From Comamonadaceae bacterium (lineage in GTDB: Bacteria; Pseudomonadota; Gammaproteobacteria; Burkholderiales; Burkholderiaceae_C), in NCBI GenBank assembly GCA_025356545.1, contig JANXSU010000160.1, positions 1 through 32,276 of the forward strand: a DNA stretch of 32,276 nt, given 5' to 3'. Made by a program: the position numbers and the translations under genes. Under the pieces are notes generated by a model that ran no database searches, was not told where the DNA came from, and saw only the letters and a list, made by a program, of their open reading frames with translations. Shown one piece after another: positions 1 to 10,652 of this stretch (the stretch's first letter is position 1; each line of letters begins with the position of its first letter).

Positions 1-413
1 TCATCGGCTTCCTCGGGGGGGTAGTCGACGACTAGTACGCCGTCAATGCCCGCGTCAGCGGCAGCGTCCACAAACTTCGCCAGCCCCATCGCCTCGATCG
101 GATTGGCGTAGCCCATCAGAACGACCGGGGTAGCGCTGTTCGTCTTGCGAAATTCGGCGACGGTGGCGAGCACTTTGCGCATCGACATGCCCTTTGCCAG
201 CGCACGTTCGGACGAGCGCTGAATCACCGGGCCGTCGGCCATCGGGTCGGAGAACGGCACGCCGAGCTCGATCACATCTGCGCCCGCTTTTGCGAGGGCG
301 TGCATGGTTGGCAGCGTCGATTCAAGCGATGGATCACCCGCCGTGATGAAGGGGATCAGCGCAGTTTTTTTGTTCGCCTTCAGCGCGGCGAAGACGCTAT
401 CGATGCGGCTCAT
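1..413 (-). CDS. trpA: Tryptophan synthase alpha subunit (partial, C-terminus beyond window start)
   Basis: Minus-strand translation from ATG at 413: [65 protein letters not shown]... is characteristic of TrpA. It overlaps the trpB stop (ATGA-type). The ORF track does not list it because it runs off the window. Confidence 0.95.
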   Translation of the reverse strand, partial: MSRIDSVFAALKANKKTALIPFITAGDPSLESTLPTMHALAKAGADVIELGVPFSDPMADGPVIQRSSERALAKGMSMRKVLATVAEFRKTNSATPVVLMGYANPIEAMGLAKFVDAAADAGIDGVLVVDYPPEEAD

Positions 414-1705
414 TGGCGCACCAGTGGTTTGGTTGTGCCCTGGGCGGCCTGTGCCGACATGCGGCCCTGCTCACACTCGGGATGGCAATAGAACGACAGG
501 CCGGATCGTTGTGACACGGTGTGCATATCTTTGTCGCCGCGTCCGGAGAGGTTGATCAGCAAAATTTTGTCCTTGTCCATCGTCGGCGCGAGCTTGGTGG
601 CATACGCAATCGCGTGGCTCGATTCGAGCGCGGGGATGATGCCTTCAATGCGACAACATTCGTGAAACGCCTTCAGCGCTTCGTCGTCGGTGATGCTGAC
701 GTACTCGGCGCGGCCGATGTCTTTCAGGTACGCATGCTCCGGCCCAACGCCCGGGTAATCGAGGCCCGCGCTGACCGAATGCGTCTCGGCAATCTGGCCG
801 TCTTCGTCTTGCAGCAGATAGGTGCGATTGCCGTGCAACACGCCGGGTACGCCCTGCGTGAGCGACGCGGAATGCTTGCCAGTTTCGATGCCTTCGCCTG
901 CGGCTTCGACGCCGATCAGGCGCGTTTTTTCATGCGCAATGTAAGGGTAGAAGATGCCCATGGCGTTGGAGCCGCCGCCAACACAGGCCACCACAGCGTC
1001 GGGCTGAGTCGCCGCCACGCCCAGACGTGCCAGCATCTCGGGCATTTGCACCAGGCATTCTTCGCCAATCACGCTCTGAAAATCTCGCACCATCATGGGG
1101 TAGGGGTGCGGGCCTGCCACCGTGCCGATGATGTAGAAGGTGTTGTCCACGTTGGCAACCCAGTCGCGCATGGCTTCGTTGAGTGCGTCTTTGAGGGTCT
1201 TGCTGCCGCTCTCCACGGGCACGACCGTCGCGCCCAAGAGCTTCATTCGGTACACGTTGGGGCTTTGGCGCTTCACGTCTTCGCTGCCCATGTACACCAC
1301 GCATTCCAGACCATAGCGTGCGCAGATGGTGGCGGTGGCTACGCCGTGTTGACCCGCACCGGTTTCGGCAATGATGCGCGGCTTGCCCATGCGCTTGGCG
1401 AGCATGGCCTGGCCGATGGTGTTGTTGATCTTGTGCGCACCGGTGTGGTTGAGGTCTTCGCGCTTGAGGTAAATCTGCGCGCCGCCTTGCTCACGGCTCA
1501 TGCGCGCGGCGTGGTACACGGGCGAGGGGCGCCCCACAAAGTGCGCCAGCTCGTACTTGAACTCGGCGAGGAACTCGGGGTCGTGCTGGTATTTGGCGTA
1601 GGCGGCGCGCAGCTCGTTGATGGCATGGGTGAGCGTTTCGCTGACAAAACTGCCGCCGTAAATGCCGAAATGGCCGCTGGGGTCGGGTTGTTGGTAGTCA
1701 AACAT
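410..1705 (-). CDS. trpB: Tryptophan synthase beta subunit
   Basis: ORF 410..1870; probable true start is [18 protein letters not shown] at 1705. Contains the PLP-lysine motif [13 protein letters not shown] and GGGSNAMG. Confidence 0.97.
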   Translation of the reverse strand: MFDYQQPDPSGHFGIYGGSFVSETLTHAINELRAAYAKYQHDPEFLAEFKYELAHFVGRPSPVYHAARMSREQGGAQIYLKREDLNHTGAHKINNTIGQAMLAKRMGKPRIIAETGAGQHGVATATICARYGLECVVYMGSEDVKRQSPNVYRMKLLGATVVPVESGSKTLKDALNEAMRDWVANVDNTFYIIGTVAGPHPYPMMVRDFQSVIGEECLVQMPEMLARLGVAATQPDAVVACVGGGSNAMGIFYPYIAHEKTRLIGVEAAGEGIETGKHSASLTQGVPGVLHGNRTYLLQDEDGQIAETHSVSAGLDYPGVGPEHAYLKDIGRAEYVSITDDEALKAFHECCRIEGIIPALESSHAIAYATKLAPTMDKDKILLINLSGRGDKDMHTVSQRSGLSFYCHPECEQGRMSAQAAQGTTKPLVRQ

Positions 1706-1745
1706 GGTCTTGGTGAGTTGAGGAAAGAGCAGCTCATTTGCTGCG

Positions 1746-2462
1746 CTAATCGAGACTGGTCTGTCCCGCAAGGTTATCGAAATGTCGGTCTGCGGTGCGC
1801 ACAGCCGCAACAAATTGTTTGATTTTTTCGGCATCTTTGATGCCTTTGATGGTGCCGCCATCGGGTGCATCCATCTCGACGCCAGAACTGACGTCTACGG
1901 CCAGCGTTTTACAGCGGGGCCGCACCTGCAAAATGCCCTCGGTCACGTTGGCAGCGCTGAGCCCACCACTTAAGACGAGGTGAGCGTTGACGTTTGCTGG
2001 AAGGAGTGACCAATTGAAAGCCTTGCCGCCGCCGCCAAACCCTTCGACTTCGGCGTCGAGCAGGAGGGCTTGGGCATTTAAGTAATCAGAGGCGTATTTT
2101 ACGAGGTCAAAATTGCGCCCGGACTCACCCAAAGGGATGCGGGCTGCACGCAGATAGGGGTGCGCGCCGTGCTGACTGGCAGCCAGGCATTGTTCGGGTG
2201 TTTCGTCACCATGAAATTGAACTACAGCGCCCTGTATATATGCGCAGGCAGCTATGATATTTGTAGCGGATTCGTTGACGAAGAGCAGCACCGGGGTGAC
2301 AAAAGGGGGCAAACGGCGTGCCAGTTCGGCGGCGCGCTCGGGCGTGATGTAGCGTGGGCTTTGCTTGTAGAGCACAAAGCCAATGGCGTCGGCCCCAGCA
2401 GCCACCGCAGCGTCCACATCCTGCTCACGCGTCAGGCCGCAAATTTTGATCCGTGTTCTCAT
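1746..2462 (-). CDS. trpF: Phosphoribosylanthranilate isomerase
   Basis: [30 protein letters not shown]...QFHGDE...LSGGL...VDVSSGVE motifs; sits between truA and trpB. Confidence 0.96.
   Translation of the reverse strand: MRTRIKICGLTREQDVDAAVAAGADAIGFVLYKQSPRYITPERAAELARRLPPFVTPVLLFVNESATNIIAACAYIQGAVVQFHGDETPEQCLAASQHGAHPYLRAARIPLGESGRNFDLVKYASDYLNAQALLLDAEVEGFGGGGKAFNWSLLPANVNAHLVLSGGLSAANVTEGILQVRPRCKTLAVDVSSGVEMDAPDGGTIKGIKDAEKIKQFVAAVRTADRHFDNLAGQTSLD
2213..2269 (-). repeat. Copy of the same dispersed-repeat-like sequence inside trpF coding sequence
   Basis: Minus strand: CCGCTACAAATATCATAGCTGCCTGCGCATATATACAGGGCGCTGTAGTTCAATTTC. It shares the GCTA...ATAGCT / CGC / GGGC..TnTAG layout with the leuD-leuB spacer element. 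Confidence 0.45.
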
Positions 2463-3250
2463 GGCAATCCATCATACGCAGGTGTTCGCTCTGGCAGGCC
2501 CCAGCGGGCGTCGTAGCGAGGGCCGAGGAAGTACAGGCCGTCGGGGGAGAAGGTGGGAGCGGCGGCGTCACGATTGCGTGCGGCCAGGACATCAATTATC
2601 CAGTGGGGCGGGTACTTGCCTTGGCCGATGGCAACTAAGCAACCCATAAGGTTGCGGATCATGTGGTGCAAGAACGCATTTGCTTCAAACTCGAAGCGCC
2701 AGTAGGCACCCCGGCGTGTGATCTCCAGACGCAGTAGATTTTTGATGGGTGACAGGGCTTGACAGGCCGAGGCTCGAAATGAGGTGAAGTCATGTTCGCC
2801 CAAGAGGTGCTGGGCGGCCTGGGTCATGGCGTCCATGTCCAGTGGGTGGTAGGCCCACCCCACCCGGCCCGCGTCCACGCTGGGTCGCACGGGGGAATCA
2901 AGCAGGAGGTAGGCATAGCGCCGGGACAGCGCGCTGGCTCGGCAGTGAAATTCATTCGGCATGATCTGTGCCCACTGCACGCCAATGTCTCGGGGGAGAT
3001 GCGTGTTGGTGCCGCGTACCCACGCGTGGGTGGGGCGGTCTAGCGGGGTGTCGAAATGCACGACTTGCATCAGGCCATGCACACCTGCATCGGTTCGACC
3101 GGCACACACGGTCGAGATGCGCGGGGTATTGAGATGGCTGAATTTGGCTAAGGCCGCCTCCAGCTTGTCTTGCACTGTTTTTCCGGAGAGCTGACTCTGC
3201 CAGCCTTCATAGGGTTGACCGTTGTAGCTGATGCCCAAGGCCACCCTCAT
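2459..3250 (-). CDS. truA: tRNA pseudouridine(38-40) synthase
   Basis: MRVALGISYNGQPYEGWQ...CAGRTDAGVHGLMQVVHFDT...FLHHMIRNLMG motifs; overlaps the trpF start by 4 nt. Confidence 0.96.
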   Translation of the reverse strand: MRVALGISYNGQPYEGWQSQLSGKTVQDKLEAALAKFSHLNTPRISTVCAGRTDAGVHGLMQVVHFDTPLDRPTHAWVRGTNTHLPRDIGVQWAQIMPNEFHCRASALSRRYAYLLLDSPVRPSVDAGRVGWAYHPLDMDAMTQAAQHLLGEHDFTSFRASACQALSPIKNLLRLEITRRGAYWRFEFEANAFLHHMIRNLMGCLVAIGQGKYPPHWIIDVLAARNRDAAAPTFSPDGLYFLGPRYDARWGLPERTPAYDGLP

Positions 3251-3294
3251 GGCCGTGGCCCGTTACAGATAGTCACGATCAGGGCGCGTCATTC

Positions 3295-5814
3295 CTAGCG
3301 GAGCTGACTCAAGGCCTGCTGCGCCTTGATTTTCATCTCGCCAGAAGCTTCAGCAATCACTTCTTCAATCAAGTTGCGAGCACCGTCCAAGTCGCCGATA
3401 GATCCAAATTCGATGGCCAAGGCGAGCTTGGTGTCCAATGGATCTTCTTCGTTTTCAGGGGTTTGCTCGGTCGTCGGGCCCAGATCAAGCGACAAGGAGC
3501 CAAGATCAAACTCAAGCAAACCGTCATTGACCGCCTTGGTTTCTTGGGCTGGAGCCTGAGCAAGTGGTACCGGTGCGGTGGGCAGACTTGCATAGCTTGC
3601 AGATTCAATCCCCTCGGATGAGCTGGCTTGGTAAGCCAGCTCAGTTACTTCGTTCGCGTTGAACGCTAGATTTTGGATGCTGACATTTGATGAATCAAGA
3701 TCAACCTTGTGATTGGGTGCACTTTGAATTTCTGGAGTGTTGAAATCAAGGTCAAACACAGGTGGAGTGATGTGGTTGGTAGAGCTCAAAGCGTTAGCAG
3801 GGACTCTTTGTGTCGCGTCATGGGCGTCAATAGCTGGCGCATTCTCCAGCGAAAAATCAAGATCCAGGTCAAAATCTCTAGCTTGAGTGGGGGTCTGCGC
3901 CGCTGATGCAGTGGTCAACGGAGTGATTGACTGATATAGATCATTGGAGGGGTCAATGCTGCGGCCCAATTCGCTTATTCGGCCCCATTCCTGACCCTCA
4001 CTTCCGGTCACAGTGAGCGCTTGTTTGGAGATGCGCTCAAAGTTTTTCAAGTCGCGACGTTTGGCGTAAATCTCCAGCAGTTTTTGGTGAATAGCGACCC
4101 GACCCGGGTGTATACGTAGCGCTTCTTTGAGTATTTCTTCGGCTTGAATATCTCGACCATAGGCCAAATACACGTCAGCTTCCGCGACCGGATCCACATC
4201 GTCAGCTGACTCAAGCTGACTGGGGGTGTAGAGCATTGATGAGCCGGACATGGCGGAGTCGTGAGTGTCAATTTGTTGACCACCACTGGCTCCAAAAAAG
4301 GAGTCTGCCGGAATGCGGCTCTCCATATACATGCTGTCGATTTCTGTTGAGTTTTTATGCTTTTTGTATCGATAAAAACCTAAACCTGCTAGTAAGGCAA
4401 TTAAACCTCCCGCCGCTGCGGGCACCAAGGGGTCATCTAACAATTGATCAATAAAACTGGATTCGGGTGCCGGTGCCGGTGCGGAAGCCACGACCTTATT
4501 CAGCGGGGTGGATGCCACGGGCTGGGGTGCCGCTGCCACAGCTTGAGGTGCTGAGGCGTCGGCAGTGGCAGGCTCGGATGCCGCTGCGACCGTGGAGGTG
4601 ATCTCCGTAGCGACCGTTAAACCAGGTGTAATTGCAGGTTTTGGGGATGATGCCGGTATTTCGGGTGTTGGTGTGGAGGGTACAGTCGCAGTGGCGGCAA
4701 CCAGCTTGTTTAGATCGGCAATGGCTTTAGAAACGTCATCCGTTTTTTTTGCGATTTCTTTAGCTTGCCGATCTTTGGCGATAGTTGCTTCATCGGCTTT
4801 TCCAGAAACAGTACCTTGAGAGAGGGTGAGCTTGTCTGGTATGGGTGCACTGGTTTTTTTGTCATCAACCTTGGGTTGAACTTTTCCGCTGGATTGTCGA
4901 TCCGCAGCAGCCACAGTGGTCAAGGAGACGGCGCTGGCAAGTTTGCTGCGAAATTCGTTGAAGTCCTGACTTTGCGTGAAGATGATTTGCTTGGCTTCAG
5001 CCATTGGCGTTGTTTGAGCATCGTCAGAGCCTGGAATCTTGAGTACGGCACCCGCCCGAATGCGGTTGACATTACCTGCAACAAAAGCATCTGGGTTAGT
5101 GCGCAGCATGGCGACCAGCATCTGGTCCAGAGAAATGCTGGGGCTTACCAGCGTTGATGCAATACGACCCGCTGTGTCACCGGGCCTGACTGTAATGTTT
5201 TTTCCGGGTTCTGAGGGCGTTCCAGCTGGAAGGCTTGATTTCTTAACAACTGCTCGAGGCAGTGAAGGTGCCCGAGCGGGACTGCTTGCGCTGGCGGCAT
5301 TGTTGTCCGTGAGCTGGGGGGCGGTCGTGGCTTTGACTTGTGCAGGAACTGTACTCAGTTGAGGTGCAGTACGCGTGCTGATTTGGTTAGGCCGTGAATT
5401 CGGTGGATCAAACAGGAGGGTGTAGTCACGAACAATTCTCCCTGATGCCCAATTGGCTTCGAGCATCAAGTCAATAAAGGGGTCATTAATGCTTTGCTCA
5501 CTTCTGATACGCAAGTAGGAGCGATCATCGGGACGTTTTTCCAGCGTGATTGTTAGTTTGGTGAACGCGGGGTTGTATTCCAGCCCCGCAGCCTTGAATG
5601 CCTCGGGCGAGGCGGTCGAAGCTTTGAGAGAAGCTGCTTCGTCCGAATTGATGTCCAGAATTTCGACCTCAGCCAGAAGCGGTTCACCCAAGGGTGACAA
5701 AACGGAGATTCGCCCTAGAGACAAGGCCAACGCTTGAGAGGCACAAAGTCCCATGACAGAGGCAATTGCGATTGCCAATAAGTTTTTGTGCCAGCAGTGG
5801 GACTTTGCGATCAA
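3295..5814 (-). CDS. fimV: FimV-family peptidoglycan-binding / polar assembly protein
   Basis: 839 aa: signal peptide, LGRISVLSPLGEPLLAEVEI N-terminal FimV domain, LysM-like NITVRPGDTAGRIA, Ala/Pro-rich linker, TM helix, C-terminal TPR-like DPLDTKLALAIEFGSIGDLDGARNLIEEV. Confidence 0.93.
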   Translation of the reverse strand: MIAKSHCWHKNLLAIAIASVMGLCASQALALSLGRISVLSPLGEPLLAEVEILDINSDEAASLKASTASPEAFKAAGLEYNPAFTKLTITLEKRPDDRSYLRIRSEQSINDPFIDLMLEANWASGRIVRDYTLLFDPPNSRPNQISTRTAPQLSTVPAQVKATTAPQLTDNNAASASSPARAPSLPRAVVKKSSLPAGTPSEPGKNITVRPGDTAGRIASTLVSPSISLDQMLVAMLRTNPDAFVAGNVNRIRAGAVLKIPGSDDAQTTPMAEAKQIIFTQSQDFNEFRSKLASAVSLTTVAAADRQSSGKVQPKVDDKKTSAPIPDKLTLSQGTVSGKADEATIAKDRQAKEIAKKTDDVSKAIADLNKLVAATATVPSTPTPEIPASSPKPAITPGLTVATEITSTVAAASEPATADASAPQAVAAAPQPVASTPLNKVVASAPAPAPESSFIDQLLDDPLVPAAAGGLIALLAGLGFYRYKKHKNSTEIDSMYMESRIPADSFFGASGGQQIDTHDSAMSGSSMLYTPSQLESADDVDPVAEADVYLAYGRDIQAEEILKEALRIHPGRVAIHQKLLEIYAKRRDLKNFERISKQALTVTGSEGQEWGRISELGRSIDPSNDLYQSITPLTTASAAQTPTQARDFDLDLDFSLENAPAIDAHDATQRVPANALSSTNHITPPVFDLDFNTPEIQSAPNHKVDLDSSNVSIQNLAFNANEVTELAYQASSSEGIESASYASLPTAPVPLAQAPAQETKAVNDGLLEFDLGSLSLDLGPTTEQTPENEEDPLDTKLALAIEFGSIGDLDGARNLIEEVIAEASGEMKIKAQQALSQLR

Positions 5815-6046
5815 TTTATTACTCTCCGATTTACGGGCAGTCGGCCAACATTTTTTATAGACGTATCGCTAATGCATGGTTATTAAAAACAGAAAAATCA
5901 CCATAACATCACTATGTTAGCCTGACAAGCTAAGACATTACTTAAGTTTCAGACAGTGGCCAGCAACATTTTGTAATCGTCTGTTCGTTGTCAATTTACA
6001 ACATCAACCCTGTAGTTGTTGGATCAACTCTTTGTCGCTTTTGGGT

Positions 6047-7174
6047 TCATTTCGTCAGCAAAATTCTCAACATGCGGCGCAGCGGCTCAGCGGCTCCCCA
6101 GAGGAGTTGATCGCCGATGGTGAAGGCGCCGACATATTCCGGGCCCATGGCCAGTTTGCGAATACGGCCCACGGGGATCGTCATGGTGCCGGTCACGGCC
6201 ACGGGCGTCAGGTCCTTGATCGTCGCCTCACGCGTGTTGGGCACCACTTTCGCCCAGGGGTTGTCAGCCGCGATCATGGCTTCGATATCGGCCACGGGCA
6301 CATCTTTCTTCAGCTTGAAGGTCAAGGCCTGGCTGTGGCAGCGCATGGCACCTACGCGCACGCAAAAACCATCCACGGGAATGGCAGCGGTATCAAAGCC
6401 TGCGCCCTGGCCCAAAATCTTGTTGGTCTCGGCCATGCCTTTCCACTCTTCCTTGGACATTCCATTGCCGAGATCCTTGTCAATCCAGGGAATCAGTGAG
6501 CCACCCAAGGGCGCGCCAAAATTGGCTGTCTCAGCAGCGCTCAAACTCCGTTGCCTGGCAATGACTTTGCGATCAATTTCGAGGATGGCACTTTTGGGGT
6601 CGTCCAGCAGCGCTTTGACTTCGGCATTAAGCGTGCCGTACTGCGTGAGTAGCTCGCGCATGTGCTGCGCGCCGCCACCGCTCGCGGCCTGGTAGGTCTG
6701 CGTGCTCATCCACTCGACCAGACCGGCTTTGTACAGCGCGCCCACGCCCATCAGCATGCAGCTCACCGTGCAGTTGCCACCGACCCAGTTGTTGCCACCC
6801 TTGGCCAGCGCGTCTTGGATGACGTTCAGGTTGACCGGATCCAAGACGATGACTGCGTCGTCGTTCATGCGCAGGGTGGATGCGGCGTCGATCCAGTGGC
6901 CAGTCCAGCCTGAGGATCGCAGCTTGGGGAAGACTTCACTGGTGTAGTCGCCGCCCTGGGCGGTGATGATGATGTCACAGCGCTTGAGCGCGTCGATATT
7001 GAAGGCGTCTTGCAGTGTGGTTTCGTTCTTGGCCATCTCAGGAGCTTTGCCGCCCGCGTTAGACGTGGAAAAAAACATTGGTTCGATCAAACCAAAGTCA
7101 CCTTCGGCCTGCATGCGGTCCATCAAGACCGAGCCGACCATGCCACGCCAACCCACCAATCCCACTAGGTTCAT
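6047..7174 (-). CDS. asd: Aspartate-semialdehyde dehydrogenase
   Basis: [27 protein letters not shown]...FFSTSNAGG...[12 protein letters not shown] active-site motif. Confidence 0.97.
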   Translation of the reverse strand: MNLVGLVGWRGMVGSVLMDRMQAEGDFGLIEPMFFSTSNAGGKAPEMAKNETTLQDAFNIDALKRCDIIITAQGGDYTSEVFPKLRSSGWTGHWIDAASTLRMNDDAVIVLDPVNLNVIQDALAKGGNNWVGGNCTVSCMLMGVGALYKAGLVEWMSTQTYQAASGGGAQHMRELLTQYGTLNAEVKALLDDPKSAILEIDRKVIARQRSLSAAETANFGAPLGGSLIPWIDKDLGNGMSKEEWKGMAETNKILGQGAGFDTAAIPVDGFCVRVGAMRCHSQALTFKLKKDVPVADIEAMIAADNPWAKVVPNTREATIKDLTPVAVTGTMTIPVGRIRKLAMGPEYVGAFTIGDQLLWGAAEPLRRMLRILLTK

Positions 7175-7186
7175 GATTTCACCTTC

Positions 7187-8260
7187 TTATTTTGCAAGTG
7201 CGGCCACCACGGCGTCGCCCATCGCTGTCGTGCCCACGCGGGTCGTACCTTCAGACCAGATGTCGGTCGTGCGCAAGCCTGAATCAAGGACTTTCGACAC
7301 AGCCGCTTCAATGCGGTCTGCGGCAGCGGCTTGGTTCAGTGAGAAGCGCAGCATCATGGCCGCCGACAAAATCGTGGCCAGCGGGTTGGCAATGCCTTTG
7401 CCCGCAATGTCGGGCGCGCTGCCGTGGCTGGGCTCGTACAGGCCTTGATTTTTTGAGTTCAAACTGGCCGAGGGCAGCATGCCTATGGAGCCTGTCAGCA
7501 TGGCGGCGGCGTCACTCAGGATGTCGCCAAACATATTGCCGGTGACCACCACGTCAAAGCGCTTGGGCGCACGCACCAGTTGCATGGCGGCGTTGTCCAC
7601 GTACATATGATCCAAAGTCACTTCGGGGTACTGCAAACCGATTTCTGTGACGATGTCTTTCCAGAACTGAAAGGTCTCCAGCACATTGGCCTTGTCCACG
7701 CTGGTGACGCGTTTGTCGCGCTTCATCGCGGCTTGAAAGGCCACATGGGCAATGCGCTCGATCTCCGGGCGGCTGTAGCGCATGGTGTCAAAGGCTTCTT
7801 CCGCGCCGGGGAAATGCCCATCGGTGGCGACACGGCGACCACGCGGCTGGCCAAAGTAAATATCACCCGTCAGCTCGCGGATGATGAGGATATCCAGGCC
7901 CGCGACCAGTTCGGGTTTGAGGCTGGAAGCATCGACCAATTGGGGGTAGCAAATGGCAGGGCGGAAGTTGGCGAACAGCCCCATGTTTTTACGCAGACCC
8001 AGGATGGCTTGCTCAGGGCGCAGCGGGCGATCCAGCGTGTCGTACTTCCAGTCGCCCACCGCACCGAACAGCACGGCGTCAGACGCCTGGGCGAGCTTAA
8101 GGGTGGACTCGGGCAGGGGGTGGCCGTGCGCCTCGTAGGCGGCACCACCGACCAAGGCGGTTTCCATCTCGAAGGGGAGGTCGAGGACTTTGAGGACTTT
8201 GATGGCCTCAGCGACGATTTCGGTGCCGATGCCGTCACCCGGTAGAACTGCAATTTTCAT
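7187..8260 (-). CDS. leuB: 3-isopropylmalate dehydrogenase
   Basis: [19 protein letters not shown]...[14 protein letters not shown]...[14 protein letters not shown] motifs. Confidence 0.97.
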   Translation of the reverse strand: MKIAVLPGDGIGTEIVAEAIKVLKVLDLPFEMETALVGGAAYEAHGHPLPESTLKLAQASDAVLFGAVGDWKYDTLDRPLRPEQAILGLRKNMGLFANFRPAICYPQLVDASSLKPELVAGLDILIIRELTGDIYFGQPRGRRVATDGHFPGAEEAFDTMRYSRPEIERIAHVAFQAAMKRDKRVTSVDKANVLETFQFWKDIVTEIGLQYPEVTLDHMYVDNAAMQLVRAPKRFDVVVTGNMFGDILSDAAAMLTGSIGMLPSASLNSKNQGLYEPSHGSAPDIAGKGIANPLATILSAAMMLRFSLNQAAAADRIEAAVSKVLDSGLRTTDIWSEGTTRVGTTAMGDAVVAALAK

Positions 8261-8272
8261 TATTTTGGTTTC

Positions 8273-8331
8273 AATTTGCTATTAAATAAATAGCTTGTTA
8301 CGCTCGTAGATAAAGGGCTATAGCCCGAGTT
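8273..8331 (+). repeat. Degenerate intergenic dispersed repeat, Comamonadaceae-like (leuD-leuB spacer)
   Basis: caatttGCTAttaaataaaTAGCttgttACGCtcgtagataaaGGGCTaTAGccc. The layout (GCTA-N9-TAGC, then a CGC box, then GGGCTnTAG) resembles an abundant Comamonadaceae intergenic element as I remember it. Confidence 0.5.
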
Positions 8332-8342
8332 GACAGTGAAAT

Positions 8343-8996
8343 CTAGGCCGAAACAACACTGTGCGACAGCCAAGGCTTTTGTGCCAGACGTTTGGCTTCA
8401 AAGGCGGCGATTTTGTCGGACTGGCGCAGTGTCAGGCCGATGTCGTCAAAGCCGTTGAGCAAGCAGTATTTGCGGAAGGCTTCTACGGCAAACGGAATTT
8501 CTTCGCCTTGTGGTTTAACGATCACTTGGCGCTCCAGATCCACCGTCAAGGTGTAGCCGGGGAAGGCCAAGCATTCATCAAACAACTGGCTGATGGTGGA
8601 TTCAGGCAAGACGATGGGCAGCAGGCCGTTTTTGAAGCTGTTGTTGAAGAAAATGTCGGCGTAGCTGGGGGCGATGACGGCGCGAAAGCCGTACTGGTCC
8701 AGCGCCCAAGGCGCGTGCTCACGTGAAGAGCCGCAGCCAAAGTTTTTGCGAGCCAACAAGATGGATGCGCCAGCATAGCGCGGCTGGTTCAGCACAAAGT
8801 TCGGATTAGGCTTGCGGCTGGTCGGGTCCTGGCCTGGGTAGCCTGCGTCTAGGTAGCGCCACTCGTCAAACAGATTAGGGCCAAAGCCGGTCTTCCTGAT
8901 GGACTTTAAAAACTGCTTAGGGATGATAGCGTCTGTATCGACGTTTTCACGATCCATAGGAGCAACTAGACCTTGGTGTAAGGAGAATGATTTCAT
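8343..8996 (-). CDS. leuD: 3-isopropylmalate dehydratase small subunit
   Basis: [33 protein letters not shown]...[15 protein letters not shown] motifs. Confidence 0.97.
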   Translation of the reverse strand: MKSFSLHQGLVAPMDRENVDTDAIIPKQFLKSIRKTGFGPNLFDEWRYLDAGYPGQDPTSRKPNPNFVLNQPRYAGASILLARKNFGCGSSREHAPWALDQYGFRAVIAPSYADIFFNNSFKNGLLPIVLPESTISQLFDECLAFPGYTLTVDLERQVIVKPQGEEIPFAVEAFRKYCLLNGFDDIGLTLRQSDKIAAFEAKRLAQKPWLSHSVVSA

Positions 8997-9124
8997 TTTT
9001 TAGCGGCCCCCTCAATTTTCTCGCCAGCTTTTTGAAGATCTTGCCCCATTCCCTTGACGGTATTGCAGCCCAACAGGGCAAATGTCAAAGACAGTGTTAT
9101 CAGCACGATGGTTGTTTTCATCAT
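8993..9124 (-). CDS. Entericidin A/B-like small lipoprotein (43 aa)
   Basis: Manual translation: [43 protein letters not shown]. It has a lipobox (LLGC) and the [21 protein letters not shown] entericidin-like signature. The stop TGA overlaps the leuD ATG. Below the ORF-track length cutoff. Confidence 0.85.
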   Translation of the reverse strand: MMKTTIVLITLSLTFALLGCNTVKGMGQDLQKAGEKIEGAAKK

Positions 9125-9144
9125 CAGTTCCTTAGCAAAGTCAG

Positions 9145-10596
9145 TCATGCGAATTTACGAACGTCAACAAAATGACCGTGCACCGCAGCGGCAGCGGCCA
9201 TAGCCGGACTGACCAGGTGGGTGCGGCCACCTGCACCCTGACGGCCTTCGAAATTGCGGTTGCTGGTGGATGCGCAGCGCTCGCCGGGCTCTAGCCGGTC
9301 GGCGTTCATGGCCAAGCACATGGAGCAACCGGGCTCGCGCCACTCAAAGCCAGCCGCCACAAAAATCTTGTCCAAGCCTTCGCGTTCGGCCTGTTCTTTC
9401 ACCAAACCAGAGCCGGGCACAACCAGTGCCAGCTTGACGTTTTTGGCAACCTTGAGGCCAAGCTTTTTCACCAACGCAGCGGCTTCCCGCATGTCTTCAA
9501 TGCGGCTGTTGGTGCACGAGCCGATGAAGACTTTGTCCACAAAAATATCGTTCAAAGCCTTGCCGGGTTGCAGACCCATGTAGGTGAGCGCACGCTCAAT
9601 CGCGCTGCGCTTGTTGTCGTCTTTTTCTTTGTCTGGGTCGGGCACGCGAGCATCAATGCCCAGCACCATTTCGGGCGATGTGCCCCAGGTGACTTGCGGC
9701 AGGATTTGAGTTGCATCCAGTTCCACCACCGCGTCAAAGTGCGCATCGGCGTCGGAGTGCAATGTGCTCCAGTAGGCTGCGGCCTGATCCCACTCCACAC
9801 CGCCAATGAATTTGCCAGAGATAGGATCGGTGCCAGGGGACAGCAGACGACCTTTGACGTACTCAATCGTCTTTTCATCCACCGCGATCAAACCCGCACG
9901 CGCCCCTGCTTCGATGGCCATATTGCACACCGTCATGCGGCCTTCCATGCTGAGCGCGCGAATGGCCGAACCGGCGAACTCAATCGTGCTACCGGTGCCG
10001 CCTGCCGTGCCAATTTTGCCGATGATCGCGAGCACGATGTCTTTGGCGGTGCAGCCTTTATTGAGCGTGCCGTTCACCCGGATGAGCAGATTTTTAGCTT
10101 TTTTAGCCAGCAGCGTTTGGGTGGCCAGCACGTGCTCGACTTCGCTGGTGCCGATGCCGTGCGCCAACGCGCCAAAGGCGCCGTGGGTAGAGGTGTGCGA
10201 GTCACCGCACACGACAGTCATGCCGGGCAGGGTGGCACCGTTTTCGGGGCCAATCACGTGCACGATGCCTTGGCGCTTGGACAAGAAGGGGAAGAAGGCG
10301 GCCGCGCCGTACTCTTTGATATTGCTGTCTAGCGTGGTGATTTGTTCTTTGCTGATTGGGTCGGTAATGCCGTCGTAGCCCAGATCCCAGTCAGTCGTGG
10401 GCGTGTTGTGGTCGGCAGTGGCCACGATGGAGCTGATGCGCCACACTTTGCGATGGGCCTGGCGCAGACCTTCGAACGCTTGTGGGCTGGTGACTTCATG
10501 CACCAGGTGGCGATCAATGTAGAGGATGGCGGTGCCGTCTTCTTCAGAATGGACGACGTGTTCGTCCCAAATTTTGTCGTAAAGAGTGCGTCCCAT
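9145..10596 (-). CDS. leuC: 3-isopropylmalate dehydratase large subunit
   Basis: [15 protein letters not shown]...[28 protein letters not shown]...[14 protein letters not shown]...[11 protein letters not shown] motifs. Confidence 0.97.
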   Translation of the reverse strand: MGRTLYDKIWDEHVVHSEEDGTAILYIDRHLVHEVTSPQAFEGLRQAHRKVWRISSIVATADHNTPTTDWDLGYDGITDPISKEQITTLDSNIKEYGAAAFFPFLSKRQGIVHVIGPENGATLPGMTVVCGDSHTSTHGAFGALAHGIGTSEVEHVLATQTLLAKKAKNLLIRVNGTLNKGCTAKDIVLAIIGKIGTAGGTGSTIEFAGSAIRALSMEGRMTVCNMAIEAGARAGLIAVDEKTIEYVKGRLLSPGTDPISGKFIGGVEWDQAAAYWSTLHSDADAHFDAVVELDATQILPQVTWGTSPEMVLGIDARVPDPDKEKDDNKRSAIERALTYMGLQPGKALNDIFVDKVFIGSCTNSRIEDMREAAALVKKLGLKVAKNVKLALVVPGSGLVKEQAEREGLDKIFVAAGFEWREPGCSMCLAMNADRLEPGERCASTSNRNFEGRQGAGGRTHLVSPAMAAAAAVHGHFVDVRKFA

Positions 10597-10652
10597 GTCG
10601 TGTTCCTAGGTATTCCTGGTGCGGATGATTGGCCGATCGTCTATTTTATTCT

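Noticed and set aside
521-1822. 433-aa plus-strand ORF opposite trpB
   Set aside because: Antisense shadow ORF of a GC-rich gene; composition (His/Val/Ala-rich) and lack of recognisable motifs indicate non-coding.
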